This document shows, piece after piece, positions 24,701 through 37,003 of a DNA stretch of 64,000 nucleotides; position 1 is the stretch's first letter, and each line of letters opens with the position of its first letter. Source of the DNA: Neodiprion pinetum (Eukaryota; Arthropoda; Insecta; Hymenoptera; Diprionidae). Below the pieces are notes generated by a model, which was given only the letters and a program-made list of their open reading frames with translations, did no database searches and was not told the origin of the DNA. The translations under genes and the position numbers were made by a program. The stretch spans positions 8,062,782 through 8,126,781 of the forward strand of contig NC_060233.1 of NCBI RefSeq assembly GCF_021155775.2, given 5' to 3'.

Positions 24701-27700
24701 TTGAAAATATCTACTTACACCATGGTATTACCATCTTCTTGTGGGCTCCAAATTAAATTCGGAGCAATAACAATGGCTATATTCTGTGGTGTCATTTTGT
24801 TGATATCCTGATTTTTAGTAAGCACAGATAAGAACTTCATTAGGAACCTCAAATTTTCAAAATTTGCTGGAGGTAGCTTGTACAGGACCTCCCAGAGAGC
24901 ACGCAGTCTTGCATCATTTTGGGAAACTTTAGCAGCTGCCATCCATTCAGGATATAATCTGATGGAATATTTATTACTATAATTTTGGATGATCAAGAAT
25001 ACAAGCATTAAAAATATATCATTTCCTTTGAAATAAAACAGCACAATCAAGTACGTTGATATACGTGTATCATTTTAAACTGTTTAAAGGTTCTGTCTAC
25101 ATAAGTTAAGTAATTTGAATAATAGAATTAAACGATGCGTATGCAAATGTTGGATTTTATTGCATGTTTATTTCATCAAATATACGTGGCTAATGCTGGC
25201 AGTTAAATCAGTGGAAGTCATTGCTGAGGTCAAACCAATTGAATGTTCAACGTAGCCAACAAGCCCAATAAAGGTCCCATTGTATATTACATAGTCAGAA
25301 GCCAGTGTCTCTTCTCTCTATAGAAACTTAAGTAAAGATTTTCCACACGCAAAAAACGTGTGCACTTTTTTTCCAAAATTCTATATAAAAATTCACATCT
25401 CTGTTTGCATATTACATATTTTCAAACTTGTAAAAAATCACAGTAGCACCAAGACTTGGAATAAAACGTTAGAATACATAATGTTTTGGAATCTTATGAA
25501 AGTTTCGGAAAAATCTACAAGCCACTTAATGGATCGCTGAGCTTGTGGATACAAAATCTATTTTTAGACCACCTAGTCATTGACCAATTGACATTCATAT
25601 TGAAGCATATACTCACTTATAGGTGAGCAAAGGTTCGGGTAGTTCTCGTAGGTATGATTTAAGAGCTCCAGCAACCACATGAGGATCCCGATATTCCAGG
25701 ACCGTAGGCAAACTCAGACAACACGCGTCAAAGCTCAGTTTTATTCTTCTTAGTTTAGAAGCACCGCCGGCTATCCGAAAAAGGCCTTCTTCTTCCATAC
25801 CGAGTCTTAAAAGTGCGGACACGCACAATTGAATAGGTAGGGCTATTTTTCTATTTGTCACACGCAAATGCTCTTCCAGCGGGTAGCCGTATACCGGCTT
25901 CGTTTCATTGTCATCTGTGCAAATGATCAAAGTCATTCTTAGTATCTCAGAAAAGAAGTATTGATAAATATATTCTCAATCACTGTAACTTATTCTGTAG
26001 TTGACTGCGAAAATAAAAAATTTGTAACATAGATTTCAGTGATGACAAAAGTTAGTAGTAATAATTTACTTATGTAGCTCTCCACTTGAGGAATCATATC
26101 CTCCAGGCAATGTAAGGCACTCTCGTGATACGCTCTCTGTAATTTTACGTACTGAATAATGGTTTGGGCTAAATCTGTTTCCCGTGACATTAACTGAAAC
26201 ATTTCAGCCGCTAATTGATCGCGACATTGTTCCACCTTCCCTTCAGCTTCTTCCAATTCTTCTCTTAAGCTGTCAGCTTTTGTTGCTCCAGTGCCTGAAG
26301 GAGTTGGAAATAAAATCATTGTAGGCACTCAGTGACACAACCGAAACTTGACAGTATTTACATAATTATTTGGGAAAGTTACTTACTTCCTACGCTGTGT
26401 TTGGTCGCCTGTTGATGGCGAGTTCTTGCACTGTCCATATCTAAAGTCAGTCTAGCTAAATTTCGTTTATGTTTCAATATATTTGGTACATCTGTTTCCA
26501 AAATCTGTTGTAAAGGTGTTGCTACGTATTGATCGACTTTGGATTCGTGATCCACAGCTTCATGAGCTAGTGCAATCTGCGCCTTCCCGCATTCCAATAA
26601 CGTAGATCCGAGAAGAGTATCATCCGATCCGTTTTCTATCATCATTTGCCCAAGAACGTATTCTGGGCATTTTTTCTATAAAGTAATTCATTGCATTTAG
26701 GTGAAAAAAAAAAAAGCAAATTACTTTTTACAATTTGATTGAACAACATTCATGTACTTGAGTCAAGATAATTGGGAAAAATGTATTTCAATCATGCGGC
26801 AAAACAAATTAGTCATAGGACACATATTATTTGCATGGCTGTCTTGCGGACTCTCTTCCTCATTATATATAATGCAGTATTTCTGAGAAAACAAAGCAAC
26901 TGCTATCTAAAATGCATTTTAAAGACACTGAGTCAAGGTATAAGGGTTGATAACACTGAACATTGAAGAGAGAATTAAAAAAAATATTAACAGAATTGAA
27001 ATATCCTTAGAAAGAATTAAAGCTAGAATGAATGTATGTGTAAAGCTTTCATACTGTACAACAACATTAATTATGTAATAAATTCCTTGAAACACATTTT
27101 CTGCAGCTGGCATGCTTATTTACTTGCAATATCTTATGTGTGGTCAGCACAATAACTTTGAAGCAAAACATTCTTTCATGTAATTAAATGAGACATTGTA
27201 AACGATAGGCAAAACTGTCTGAGTAATGAATACGTTTAATTGGTTCAAACAAAAGTAGTCGTTTTTGTGATTGCGAAGACCAAGGACAATTACTGATAAA
27301 CAATTTTAAATCACATCCGTAAATACAACCGAAAATTTCCTGAATACGCAAATTTAAAGTGAAACCCTAAGTTACATACTATTCTCAATGTCACGGCGTT
27401 TCTAGTACTTTGTTTACCTGATAATGTTTGCAAATAGAATGATGATTCACAGACAACCTCTTTGTTTGAAGAAAGGTATAATAAGCATATTTAGTGAAGC
27501 CTAATTTTTATTTCTATTGTAAATTTGGTCATGACTAATCATTGATAAACGAGTTTACTTACATGCTCAGTCAAAAATCAAATAGTAAATCTTTTTCCCA
27601 ATCTTACCAATCGCTTTTCCTTCTGAGCCGGATCCTGGGCAAGCGTTTGACTCGGAGCATTTCCAAGCCGTTTACTAAGTCCTGTAAGCGCCGCTCTGAT

Positions 27701-29168
27701 CTGATCCACATGTTTGTCTGCCTTTTGTAAATCATCGGTCAATACTTCTGTCTTTCCAGCTCTGGAAGAATTATGTCATTTCTCAAACAGGGTTGTTACC
27801 ATTTTACGCTGTACACATTATCAGATTTTATAATATTTCACCTAGATTTCCAGCTCATATATTTTGTGGTGTCTGTGAGACTTTAATCACATTTACCGTT
27901 AACATTTAACGGAAGTAGCGGTTTATCGGTGAGCACTGGGTGACGATATTTTCAAGATTGCAATAACTAACGAAGTTGCAGGCTTTAAAAATGCTAATGA
28001 TTAATTTCAATAAAGTGTAACGATACCGATGTTAATGGTTAATGAATTCAGTGAAGGAATTCCTACTTGCTCTGCGAGCAGCTTGCAGTTGTTTTTATCA
28101 ATTACAGGAAATTCCTGTAGCAAATAGTGATTAAAAACCTGGTGATCTGTACTTTGTAAACAAGAGAACTCATAGCGTTGTATCATCATCGGATTTCCCA
28201 TTTGAGATATAACGCTATGGACTTCCTTTACGGCACAAGCACAAATCCGATTTGATTAAACTTCAAATAAAATTCAATGAATATTCAAACAGCGAGCCTG
28301 AAATAAACTTAGTTTACGATTTTTTAAGGTACGAGAATAAGCAATGTGTGTAAAATAAGATACTTTCCGCCAATTTCATAGCCATGAATTTAATTTCAGA
28401 ATAGCGGAATTTAAATTTGGCCAACAAATCCCATGGTTCCTTTGTCATTCATTTCTTATCATCATACAAAGTGGAATATTTTTGCATAAGTACATTAGCT
28501 TTTGTTCCAAAGTTGAAGAACAATTGCAAGCGAAATTTCTATATCTTCTTTTATCTCTCGGTAACAAAATTGGAATTGTATCTCTTCGTAGAAGAAGATA
28601 TGATAATCATTGTTATAGATTAGCTTATGACACTTCAATTGAATCGAATTCGACACCAGTTCAATATTATCCATACAGTAATAAAAAATAAATATGTATT
28701 TATCGATTGAAATAAAAAGAATGTGGATCTGCTAAGCTTCAGTAGATAAAGAAGGAAAAAAAGAAACAATCAACAATCTATAGTTCTGTAGGAACATGCA
28801 AAAGTGTAAGACTGCTGCATACATGAATATTTCAATAACCTATTTAATTCTCGCAGCAATTTTACCGTAATTTAATATTAAATTCAAGGAAAGTGAAACG
28901 CGGGTACCACGAAGGTCATCGAACGTAATTGTCAAGCAGATCAACAACGGGATGTAAAATTATTTCGAATGATTGAGGTGATCCGGTTTTTATTTTTAAT
29001 ACAGTAACGTAAAAGTTTTGTACAGCTTATAACCTGTCAAGTTTACGCATCGTAAGTCATGGTTTATCGTCCAACGATGAATAACGCCGATTAACAATGG
29101 TTAACGGGTGTTTACCTCGAGAATGTTTGATCGGCGAGCTGTTTCACCCTGAAAAACTGTTTCTTCAT
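21710..29168 (-). CDS. RhoGAP92B: RICH/nadrin-type BAR-RhoGAP (ARHGAP17/ARHGAP44, Drosophila RhoGAP92B family), 9 coding exons
   Basis: Coding exons in transcript order: 29116-29168, 27608-27761, 26387-26675, 26070-26294, 25617-25914, 24719-24958, 23788-24602, 23428-23609 and 21710-22138. All introns are GT-AG and phases agree, giving 894 residues. An N-terminal BAR domain (about 1-240, starting MKKQFFRVKQLADQ) senses curved membranes. The RhoGAP domain (about 250-420) carries the arginine finger Arg287 in EEEGLFRIAGG, then LRELPEPLLTYK and the NKMTPQNIAIVIAPNLIW helix. The C-terminal half is proline-rich, with PxxP stretches and a PPPPPPP run for SH3 partners. The protein ends ESTNL, a class I PDZ ligand resembling the ESTAL end of mammalian RICH proteins. 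RICH proteins inactivate Cdc42/Rac at junctions, endosomes and synapses. The start is the first ATG in the conserved N-terminus. The TAG stop is followed by GTGAGA, a donor-like sequence. Confidence 0.95.
22499..22771 (-). other. Open frame of unknown meaning inside the last RhoGAP intron
   Basis: Within the intron 22139-23427, the minus strand is open for 91 codons (stop at 22496-22498), while the plus strand is open for 87 codons from 22431 to 22694. Overlapping frames this long are unusual in such AT-rich sequence. Neither resembles a family I recognise. I found no acceptor that would join the minus frame to the preceding RhoGAP exon in phase. It may be a degraded repeat fragment, an alternative exon or chance. 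Confidence 0.25.
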
Positions 29169-30668
29169 GGTCGCTGATTTTCAGTACTTCGTTTGACAGT
29201 TCGGAGTGAAATCGCGGTACGAACCGCCCACCGCGCACGCTCGGATTGTGTACACCACCTCAGATTCTTTTTTCTCTCTTCACCTGTATTATTTATTATT
29301 CCACCGCTTGTTTCTTTTCTCTTCTTATTTATTCTACAATTGTTTGTCAAATTTCTTCACTCACTCCCCGCCCACCGATGATGACTATTTATAACCAAAA
29401 CCTGGAGCACCGCTGGACGTGGACACATGTAAAAATCCAAGTCGGGTTCAGACGAGAAACGAATTACCATTGAGAATACGTCTGACACTGTAAACGGACA
29501 CTGATCCGTCATAATGCTCGGCGATGATCTCACTTCACAGTTTACCTAGTTCGGTACACGATCAACCTAGCCTGTACACCTTCGATAAGTTATTTATATA
29601 TCGTCGTAAAATTTCAGTACTTTTACCGCGGTATATACACGTAAATTGGGCCTCGATACCCGAGCCCTCCTTTTCATTCAATTTCCACTCGCCTCGCCAT
29701 CGCGGAGCTTAATTTTTCGCCCAAACTACGTATCGAACTTTTCCTTCGAACTCTTATCAGCTATCACTCGTCTCCGCATCGCGCATATACCTACTCTTGT
29801 ATTAATTTTACTGTCCTAGCTCGCTCTACGTTCGCTGTGCAGTTACCAGTGGTGTTCGCCTTGTTTGCAGCACTCGCCGCCAACTTCACACTCCGGATTA
29901 TCGAGATGCCCCTCTCTTCGATCTATCGCACATCAAATCACCGTGGTTTCAAGTTATCCCACAAGATAGCGCGAAAGTCGCGCTGCTGGCGTTGTGAATT
30001 TGAATCGCAGTGGTTTGAAATATGTTACTAAATTTACAACCTTGACTGACCATATATTCTTGAATCAACGTTTACGATGAAACGATGGTTCAGAAGTTGG
30101 GACTGTGGTTAATCTAATTATATTTGCTTCAATCAATGTCAAAGCAAACAATGTTTCAATGAATTGGAATTTCCTTTCTTACTGAGTTTTCCGAGTTAAA
30201 AAATACCGTTTGAATTTGATTCAAACTCATCGACATCCGCTTAAGTATTTATATCTCTATTTTATAATACTTCTGTTGAAATTATAAATACTTTATTCTA
30301 ATTTGAGATATAAGTTAGCATTGTGTTAAAGCAATTACCCGTACTTGCGTCGGGCCGAGTTACGAATTGAGTTTCAGGCCGCGACTTTCGATATATTAGT
30401 CCCCAAGTCGATAGAATATGTTGAGAAAAGTGCGCTGCGTCGAATGCAGTTGCGGCCAACTTCAGACTGGTCGGTGCGTACTCACAGGCGGCGCAGTACG
30501 TGGTACCGTAACAATCCTTTGACAGATTTCATTTGACTAGCATTCTGTGCTGCCGGCGCAGCTCCGTATCACAATATAATATTAATCGTTAACGGAGGAT
30601 TTGAACCGATGAGATTGTTATTTTGCAAGTTTTCCTTTCCTTGCGCTTTAAAGTTAAGATTATTCAAA
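29169..30668. promoter_or_regulatory. Intergenic region between divergent RhoGAP and MFSD11 genes
   Basis: This 1.5-kb gap must hold the promoters and 5' untranslated regions of both divergent genes. Its composition is mixed, with pyrimidine-rich stretches around 29255-29360. I see no coding exon and no clear TATA box. Confidence 0.5.
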
Positions 30669-33600
30669 ATGAGTTTCGATACTCGTCTCTTCAACGTGAT
30701 AGTATTAAGCTGTGGTTTCATGTTGACTTTTACCGCATTCCAAACTATGGGAAACATCGAGGTAAGTCTATTAATCGGCTAATTATCATTAATCCCTGAT
30801 CACTCCGTCTGCCGCATCAACGACGATCATTGGCATTGGAGGCTCTGAATCTCGACGACTTAAATACCCTCGACTTTGCACCTATTGTTGACACGCAATC
30901 AGCTGTTCGCCAGCGCACTCGCATTCCGATTCGCATTCTCCTATTCGTATCCTCATCCCGTCGCCTTGTCGCTCACACTCTGCGTGTAATGTATGTGTAC
31001 GGAAATTTTGAAGAATCGCGCGTGATAGCAATTGGCATTTAAAACTCCCGTCAAGCGTTCCGCGTCCTTTTTTTTTTTTTTTACTTTTTTTTGTGTCACG
31101 AATCAAATGATAGCGCATGTTGATCGCTTTTTCTTCTAGATCTCTTTATTGAATATCTAGGAAATGACAATGACCAATCGTAAGAAACGGATCTTCGACC
31201 GCATTGACAGAGAATTACCCATACACGTACCATTTTGAGTTATAAATTTCGATTTTTGGAAAGCTTTTGAAAGTGGGTGCGAAACCTCGCCCACTCAACG
31301 AGACAAACAAAAAGTAGCTCATTTCGTAATTGAGAATCCTAGTGCTAGCTTGACTTTCCATTTTGTTCCCCTACTTTGACATTGGATCGAATACGAATAG
31401 TTTTACATACGGTACCTACAGTGCGATACAGTTGAAAGTTAGAGAGTCGCCTGAGATAATGATTACCCAATGTTTTAACTGCTCAAATGTCAATCCGTGC
31501 TCGAAGGTTTCTCATGAGAAGATTTTACTGTATAATGAATATAAAAGTAGGCGGAGGCGTGAACGCAGATTTTGAATTCGATGAATTGCTTGTTTCAGTT
31601 AGCCAATTATTGTCGAAATTCATAATATAGGTACATACATATATACATTATACATGTATGATAAAGACAAATTCAAGCAGCATCTGCAAACTTTGATATA
31701 AATTTTTGCAAAAGTATAAATCATTTTGATAAGAAAAAGATTCTTGAACCAAAGTGTAGTGAAAAAACGCGTGGTTTCTGTTATAGGCAGCATCGTGTTG
31801 AAGTCATTAACGTTATTGGAAAGGTTCATGGTTAGGAAAAAACCATTATTTCGCGATTTTAGAATTGTCTGAAATTTAATAAATCGTAACAAAAGAAGAG
31901 ATGTTCATACTTTGAAATCATAGTTCCTTCAATGTCATTATAAAATTGATGAAGGGTAAATTTTCATTCCAATCTTTCATTACGATACCATTATTAACGT
32001 TAACATTGTTAGGAAACAAATATTCACTTTCGAGGCTAATTGTCATTGGAACGAAACAATTTAAATGTAAGTGTTGACAAAAGAAAGCGTATTTACCGCG
32101 CCACTAAAGCTTCTACGACTAGTCAGTCGCTGTTAGCATAATGCGTAAGATCGTCGAACTTGATACACCGTACGATAAGATTACAGACTGTGAAAAATAG
32201 TTCTTATAATGAATGCAAATATAGAGACGTATCAACGTTCTAAGCATGCAAAATCGCAGAATGTAAAGTCCGGGGAAGATGAATAATGCAGCGATGCCTG
32301 TTGGGGTTGTGAGCATATTGTAAGGTTGTTATGGGGGAATGCCGCTGCAGCAGAGACAATTAAATGCAGGGTATTTTTTGCGTACTAATCACGTTATCTT
32401 TTTGAAAAGGAAGCTCGGTAACACGAACGAAGTAAAAAATCGATTCATTTTGTCAGACGCATATTTCACTTCGAGACATGCTGCGGCTCCGATCACGCGT
32501 TTTCATATATTTGTATGATGGAACAATAGAGTCGTACCTCTATTCAAATTCTGTTGCTGTGTTTGTGTTTGAAACTTTCAATTTAATTCCAACGCAGCAA
32601 CATATAATTATATAGTCGTATAATTATTCTCCCTGCTAGTATAACCTGGCAATTAACGACCCCTAGATGGTAATTTTTCACTAGCGCGAGTTTAGAAATA
32701 ACTAAAAAATTCTTCTATCCAAAGATTGTGAATATGAAACATCAGACTGGATGCTACAATGGATGGTTTATCTCTGAATATACGAAACACGTTAGAAAGC
32801 TGCACGTTCAAACCAATGTTGATATTCGCGAAAGTTTAAAGTTTATACCGAAGATGAAACGGCCTTGAATCCGAAATTACATGCTATAAAATGAAGTTCG
32901 TATTCCTTTAAATCTACATCCACGTCGAGCTTCTGCATGCCAAATTTAAACGAATTTGAATGTATATACCAGAATACAGGTAATAAGTTGTAAAAATGAA
33001 TTCCTGTTACAGAAAACGATATTGGACAGTATAAAAGAGGACGATAAGACCTTCACGGCGGACGGTTACACGAGCCTGGCAATAATATACGCTGTGTTCG
33101 CAACCTGCAACTGGTTGGCGCCATCGTTCATATCCGTGACGGGTCCTCGAACGGCGATGCTTACGGGAAGCTGTTGCTACGTGGCGTTCATCGCCTCGTT
33201 CCTGTTGGCCCAGACCGAGCTTCTCTACGTGGTATCGGCGCTAGTGGGTCTAGGAGCAGCGCTGATATGGACGGGTCAAGGGATGTATCTGACGCAGAAC
33301 AGCGACCCAGACACAATGTCGAGAAACGCGGGTCTCTTCTGGGCGATATTCCAGTGTTCGATGTTCATGGGTAACATCTTCGTCTACTTCATGTTTTCGG
33401 GATCTACGATCGTAGCCTCGACACGAAACATGGTATTCTGGGTGCTGACGAGTCTGGCACTGATCGGTACGGTGGTCCTGGCGACCCTGCGAAAGGCCCC
33501 GAAGATGATGGAGATCGGAGAAGCCGAGGGAGTATCGAGCGCCGACAAAGAGCTGCACATACCGGAACCAGCGAAGGATAAACCGCTGATGGCAGCCTGG

Positions 33601-34302
33601 CACGCGCTGAGGGATTCCTTCCGGCTTTTCATCACCTGGAAGATGATGCTCCTGTCGATAACATTCTTCTACGCGGGTCTGGTCCTCACATTTTACTCCG
33701 GGGTCTACTCGGCCAGTATCGGTTTCACCCAGTCGATGGGTTCGGAATCCAAGAAGCTGGTTGGACTCTCGGGGATCTTCATCGGGGTCGGCGAAGTCGT
33801 AGCTGGTGCTCTCTTCGGGATCCTGGCATCGAAGACGGTGCGATTCGGACGCGATCCGATCGTTATCGTCGGTTTCATCGTCCACATGTTCGCCTTCTGC
33901 ACGATATTCTTAAACCTTCCGGACGACTCGCCCTTCCAGACAACCGCGGAATCGGGCTTCATCTCGGCGTCGCCGACCCTGGCGATGATCGGGTCGCTTG
34001 CCCTCGGCTTCGGCGACGCCTGCTTCAACACCCAGGTATACGCACTCCTCGGTGTTCTCTACGCGAAAGACAGCGCACCGGCCTTTGCCCTCTTCAAGTT
34101 CACACAGTCGGTAGCAGCGGCGATCAGCTTTTCCTACAGTAGCCACATCGGCCTGTACATTCAGCTCGGCATTCTAGTCTGTTTTCTGGTCTTAGGAACG
34201 CTAACATTTTGCATCGTCGAATTTGCCCTTAGGCGGCAAAAAAAGGAGCAACGTTCCGAGAGCGATCCTGCCTTGGTTGACGTTTCTGGTCCGGATCCTT
34301 GA
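30669..34302 (+). CDS. MFSD11: MFSD11, UNC93-like major facilitator protein, 2 coding exons
   Basis: Exon 1 (30669-30761, donor GAG|GTAAGT) encodes 31 residues, MSFDTRLFNV through FQTMGNIE. Exon 2 (33013-34302, acceptor TTACAG|AAA) continues in phase 0 to give 460 residues; human MFSD11 is 449. Hydrophobic segments are spread along the whole chain as expected for a 12-helix MFS carrier. Family landmarks are FTAFQT in helix 1 (21-26), GYTSLAIIYAVF, TGQGMYLTQNSD, GLSGIFIGVGE and the stretch GFGDACFNTQ...DSAPAFALFKFTQS near the end. The substrate of MFSD11 is unknown; it is an intracellular or plasma-membrane UNC93-family protein mostly studied in brain. Exon 2 is one uninterrupted 1.29-kb exon with clearly GC-richer third codon positions than the neighbouring genes. 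An in-frame ATG at 32956 lies in the intron and is not the start: the true N-terminus is exon 1. Confidence 0.95.
30762..33012 (+). other. MFSD11 intron 1
   Basis: This is a 2.25-kb AT-rich intron (GTAAGT...CAG). It holds a diverged copy of the dispersed inverted-repeat element at 31798-32021 and a T-run at 31069-31090. No other exon is visible. Confidence 0.8.
31798..32021 (+). mobile_element. Dispersed inverted-repeat element, copy C
   Basis: It starts TTGAAGTCATTAACGTTATT inside MFSD11 intron 1. The interior motif CTGAAATTTAATAAATCGTA aligns with copies A and B at the same distance from the start. The right end has an inverted TTAACGTTAA-like segment near 31992-32006. More diverged than copy A. 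Confidence 0.5.
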
Positions 34303-34325
34303 TTTACATATGAAAAAAAAAACGA

Positions 34326-34331
34326 AATAAA
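34326..34331 (+). terminator. AATAAA polyadenylation signal after MFSD11
   Basis: This is the first AATAAA after the MFSD11 stop, 23 bases downstream. Further candidates lie at about 34570 and 34855, so the actual 3' end is uncertain. Confidence 0.5.
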
Positions 34332-34760
34332 TAACTTGCACACACTTGTGCAGGAGCGATCTGACAAGCGAATACTCGCAACGACATTTTTACAACATTG
34401 TACATCTTCCAAAATGAATTGCTTTTTTGACATATTAAAATCTTATAACCCAATCAACAACGATTGGACCAAGACAATAATTCACCGTCATTGGCAATTT
34501 ATATGCTTAAGTACCTGCATTATACACAACATAATACACATACCTAACTGTAGTGTTGAAAGATGGAGAAAATAAATACGTCGGTAATTATGTTGAAATC
34601 TCGATTTGTACCTATATCATACAGCGGGATTGTTTACTCAAACAGCATATTCAGTTTTCTCCGTCCAACGATAAGTATAGAGAGTACATTGAGTAGCACA
34701 TTGTTCATGAAAGCATTTATTTGGTGCGAGATAAGATACCGACGAGACGTAAATATACAT

Positions 34761-34792
<32 letters not shown>

Positions 34793-36786
34793 CATGTAAA
34801 AATATATGCATATATGACAGATGTATATTTAACATAAGTGTATATTTTTACTAAAAATAAAAGTTAATGGTGAAAAAATAAGCGACATCGTAGTTCTTGA
34901 TCCAAGATTATGGAGGTACGATTGATAAGAAAAGTATTTTATCTAAGATGGCCCAATTTCTTTCTGTATATTATCAATCTATTATTCGATCGGTTACGCT
35001 TCTTTTTTGTTTTTTGCCTCTATCTGAGAACACGAATTGTGCAATATGATCAATTTATCAAGTATAAACACTCGATCTTCTCGGTGTACGTCTTAAACGA
35101 GTTTATCTATTGATGTCAAGAGGGAACAGGATGATCTTTTCATTTCATAATGAAACAAATTTTACACCGATTCATACCGTCCTGCATCTTTATGACAAGA
35201 ATCGACTCTCTCTTCGCGAGTTTATTGTAATTATGCGTTTGACGATCGTTTTCTATGATTGGTATATTAATTATTTTAATAATAACCATTATTCGTGTAC
35301 ATGTGTATGATGATGAAGAAGAAAACGCACACACATAATTTACATCGACAGAGCCGAGACTATATGTATATCGTACTGTTATTAAAAAATTGTTGATACG
35401 AACGAATGTATGCAATATATAAAATTTTCATTGTTAAACGTCTGGAGTTCGATTTTTTTTCTCAACAATATACGTTCCTACATGCCCGTTATCCGTCCAA
35501 TGAAAAAAATATTGTATATATAATAAATATGTACATTTTACACGTACATTATACAGGTATATACGTTTTCGTTACGTGTTTCCATGTCCATTACGAGCAA
35601 GTCTAGAATACGATCGGTATTGCACAACAAGGTCTTACCTTTGCCAGTGATTAAATGAAGAAAAAAGTAAATAAACTGCTACTCTGCTAGAAAAATGTAA
35701 CTAAACATAATGTCTCAGCAGGCTCGCTTTATGTAAAACAATTTTTTTTAATATCAACATTTAATTTGTCAATTTAATTTTTTTCACTTAGAGTAATACA
35801 TTAAAAAATGGTTAAATCAACCCAAAAATTTTTGTGAATCTGCTGGGACGATTTTTTTCTAATCGTGTAGCAACAATTCCAAACCTTTGCACAACCCGTA
35901 TATAATACAATGAAAGATTCACGTGCTTAACTACAATCGTTATTTCAGCTTTAACTATAAACTCCTTTATTGCTCTTGCCATAACGTTTCGTAGAGAAAG
36001 ACGTCGTGTTGTACTAAAAAATTAGAAAGATATTCTATACCCACTGCGACAACCGACTCTCGAATGTTATATGTAAAATGTTCATCTATGTATTTTCTAT
36101 TCCTACAAGTTTGCATGATCAACAAAATTTAGGTATTAGCGTACGTATTTACCGCTAGTTGTAAAAATTTTCTAACGATATTTGTAAAGAGAAAATTCTT
36201 TGCGAGACTCCCAATTGATAAGCGTGTATAAAACAACAGTGTAATATAGTCACAACGTCATTGATCTAATCTTTTTTCTTTCAAACAGTAAAATAGACAA
36301 GTTCAGCAACAATTTTTCTTCGCCGACGTTAGTTATTTGGATATTAAAATACGATGATTTCTATCAACTGTAAGACAGCATTGCAGCTTTAGAATAACGC
36401 GCCAAACTTTTCGCAGAATTCAGTTCAACTTTGTCAACAATGAAAACCTCTGCGTGCAGTAACAATTGTTTAAAAATTTTCTAATAACTTATCTACAAGC
36501 ATTAGTTAAATGAATTAGTTCGTGACGAATGACCGCACGGGTGAAAGGACAACAAATTGAATCTCACGTGAAGTGCTGGGATAAACTACAACCCGAAATG
36601 TCAAGGCTGCAAGATTAGCCGCAAGTTCGCCTTATTCGTTTTACATGTTACTTCGTTCTTTTTTCTGGAATCGTCAATTCCTAAAATAAGAAGCGACCGC
36701 CTGAATAGCCGATCGCTATAGGCCTGAAGCAGAGAGATTTGCGCAGCGCAAATACACGATCATATATCGCCGCGACTACCGACTAC
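34332..36786. other. AT-rich non-coding region downstream of MFSD11
   Basis: No supported gene. It includes a CA/TA microsatellite (34757-34793) and may include the MFSD11 3' untranslated region in its first few hundred bases. Confidence 0.55.
34757..34793. repeat. CA then TA dinucleotide microsatellite
   Basis: About ten AC units followed by about six AT units. Confidence 0.9.
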
Positions 36787-36827
36787 TATTTTTCAACATA
36801 TGAATAAGAATTCTCGACCTCGTATGT

Positions 36828-36993
36828 AATATATTATAGATTCTTGGTGATCGGTCAATTAAGAAAACGTAATTTTAGTTAACGTTTCGACCCGGATATG
36901 GGCCCTCCTCAGAACGATTTATTTTAAAAAACGAAACGTTAACTAAAATTACGTTTTCTTAATTGACCGATCACCAAGAATCTATAATATATT
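36828..36993 (-). mobile_element. Perfect palindrome with hammerhead-like loop, probable Penelope-like element remnant
   Basis: Arms 36828-36889 and 36932-36993 are exact reverse complements (62 bases each) around a 42-base loop. On the minus strand the loop carries CTGAGGA (36906-36912) and, at the loop-arm border, GAAAC (36884-36888). The bases between can fold as a GC-rich stem with one bulge. CUGANGA plus GAAA is the hammerhead ribozyme core, and hammerhead motifs are known in Penelope-like retroelements. The unit is flanked by a near-identical 14-base direct repeat (36787-36800 and 36990-37003, one mismatch), which could be a target-site duplication. No protein-coding part of such an element is present. 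The palindrome is certain; the class is inferred. Confidence 0.6.
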
Positions 36994-37003
36994 TTTCAAC
37001 GTA

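Noticed and set aside
32956..33012. ATG at 32956 in frame with MFSD11 exon 2
   Set aside because: The residues it would add are unlike the family N-terminus, a good acceptor (TTACAG) follows, and exon 1 at 30669 supplies the conserved helix 1.
33250..33885. Minus-strand open frame of 211 codons opposite MFSD11
   Set aside because: Shadow of the GC-rich MFSD11 exon 2; the plus strand is the conserved protein.
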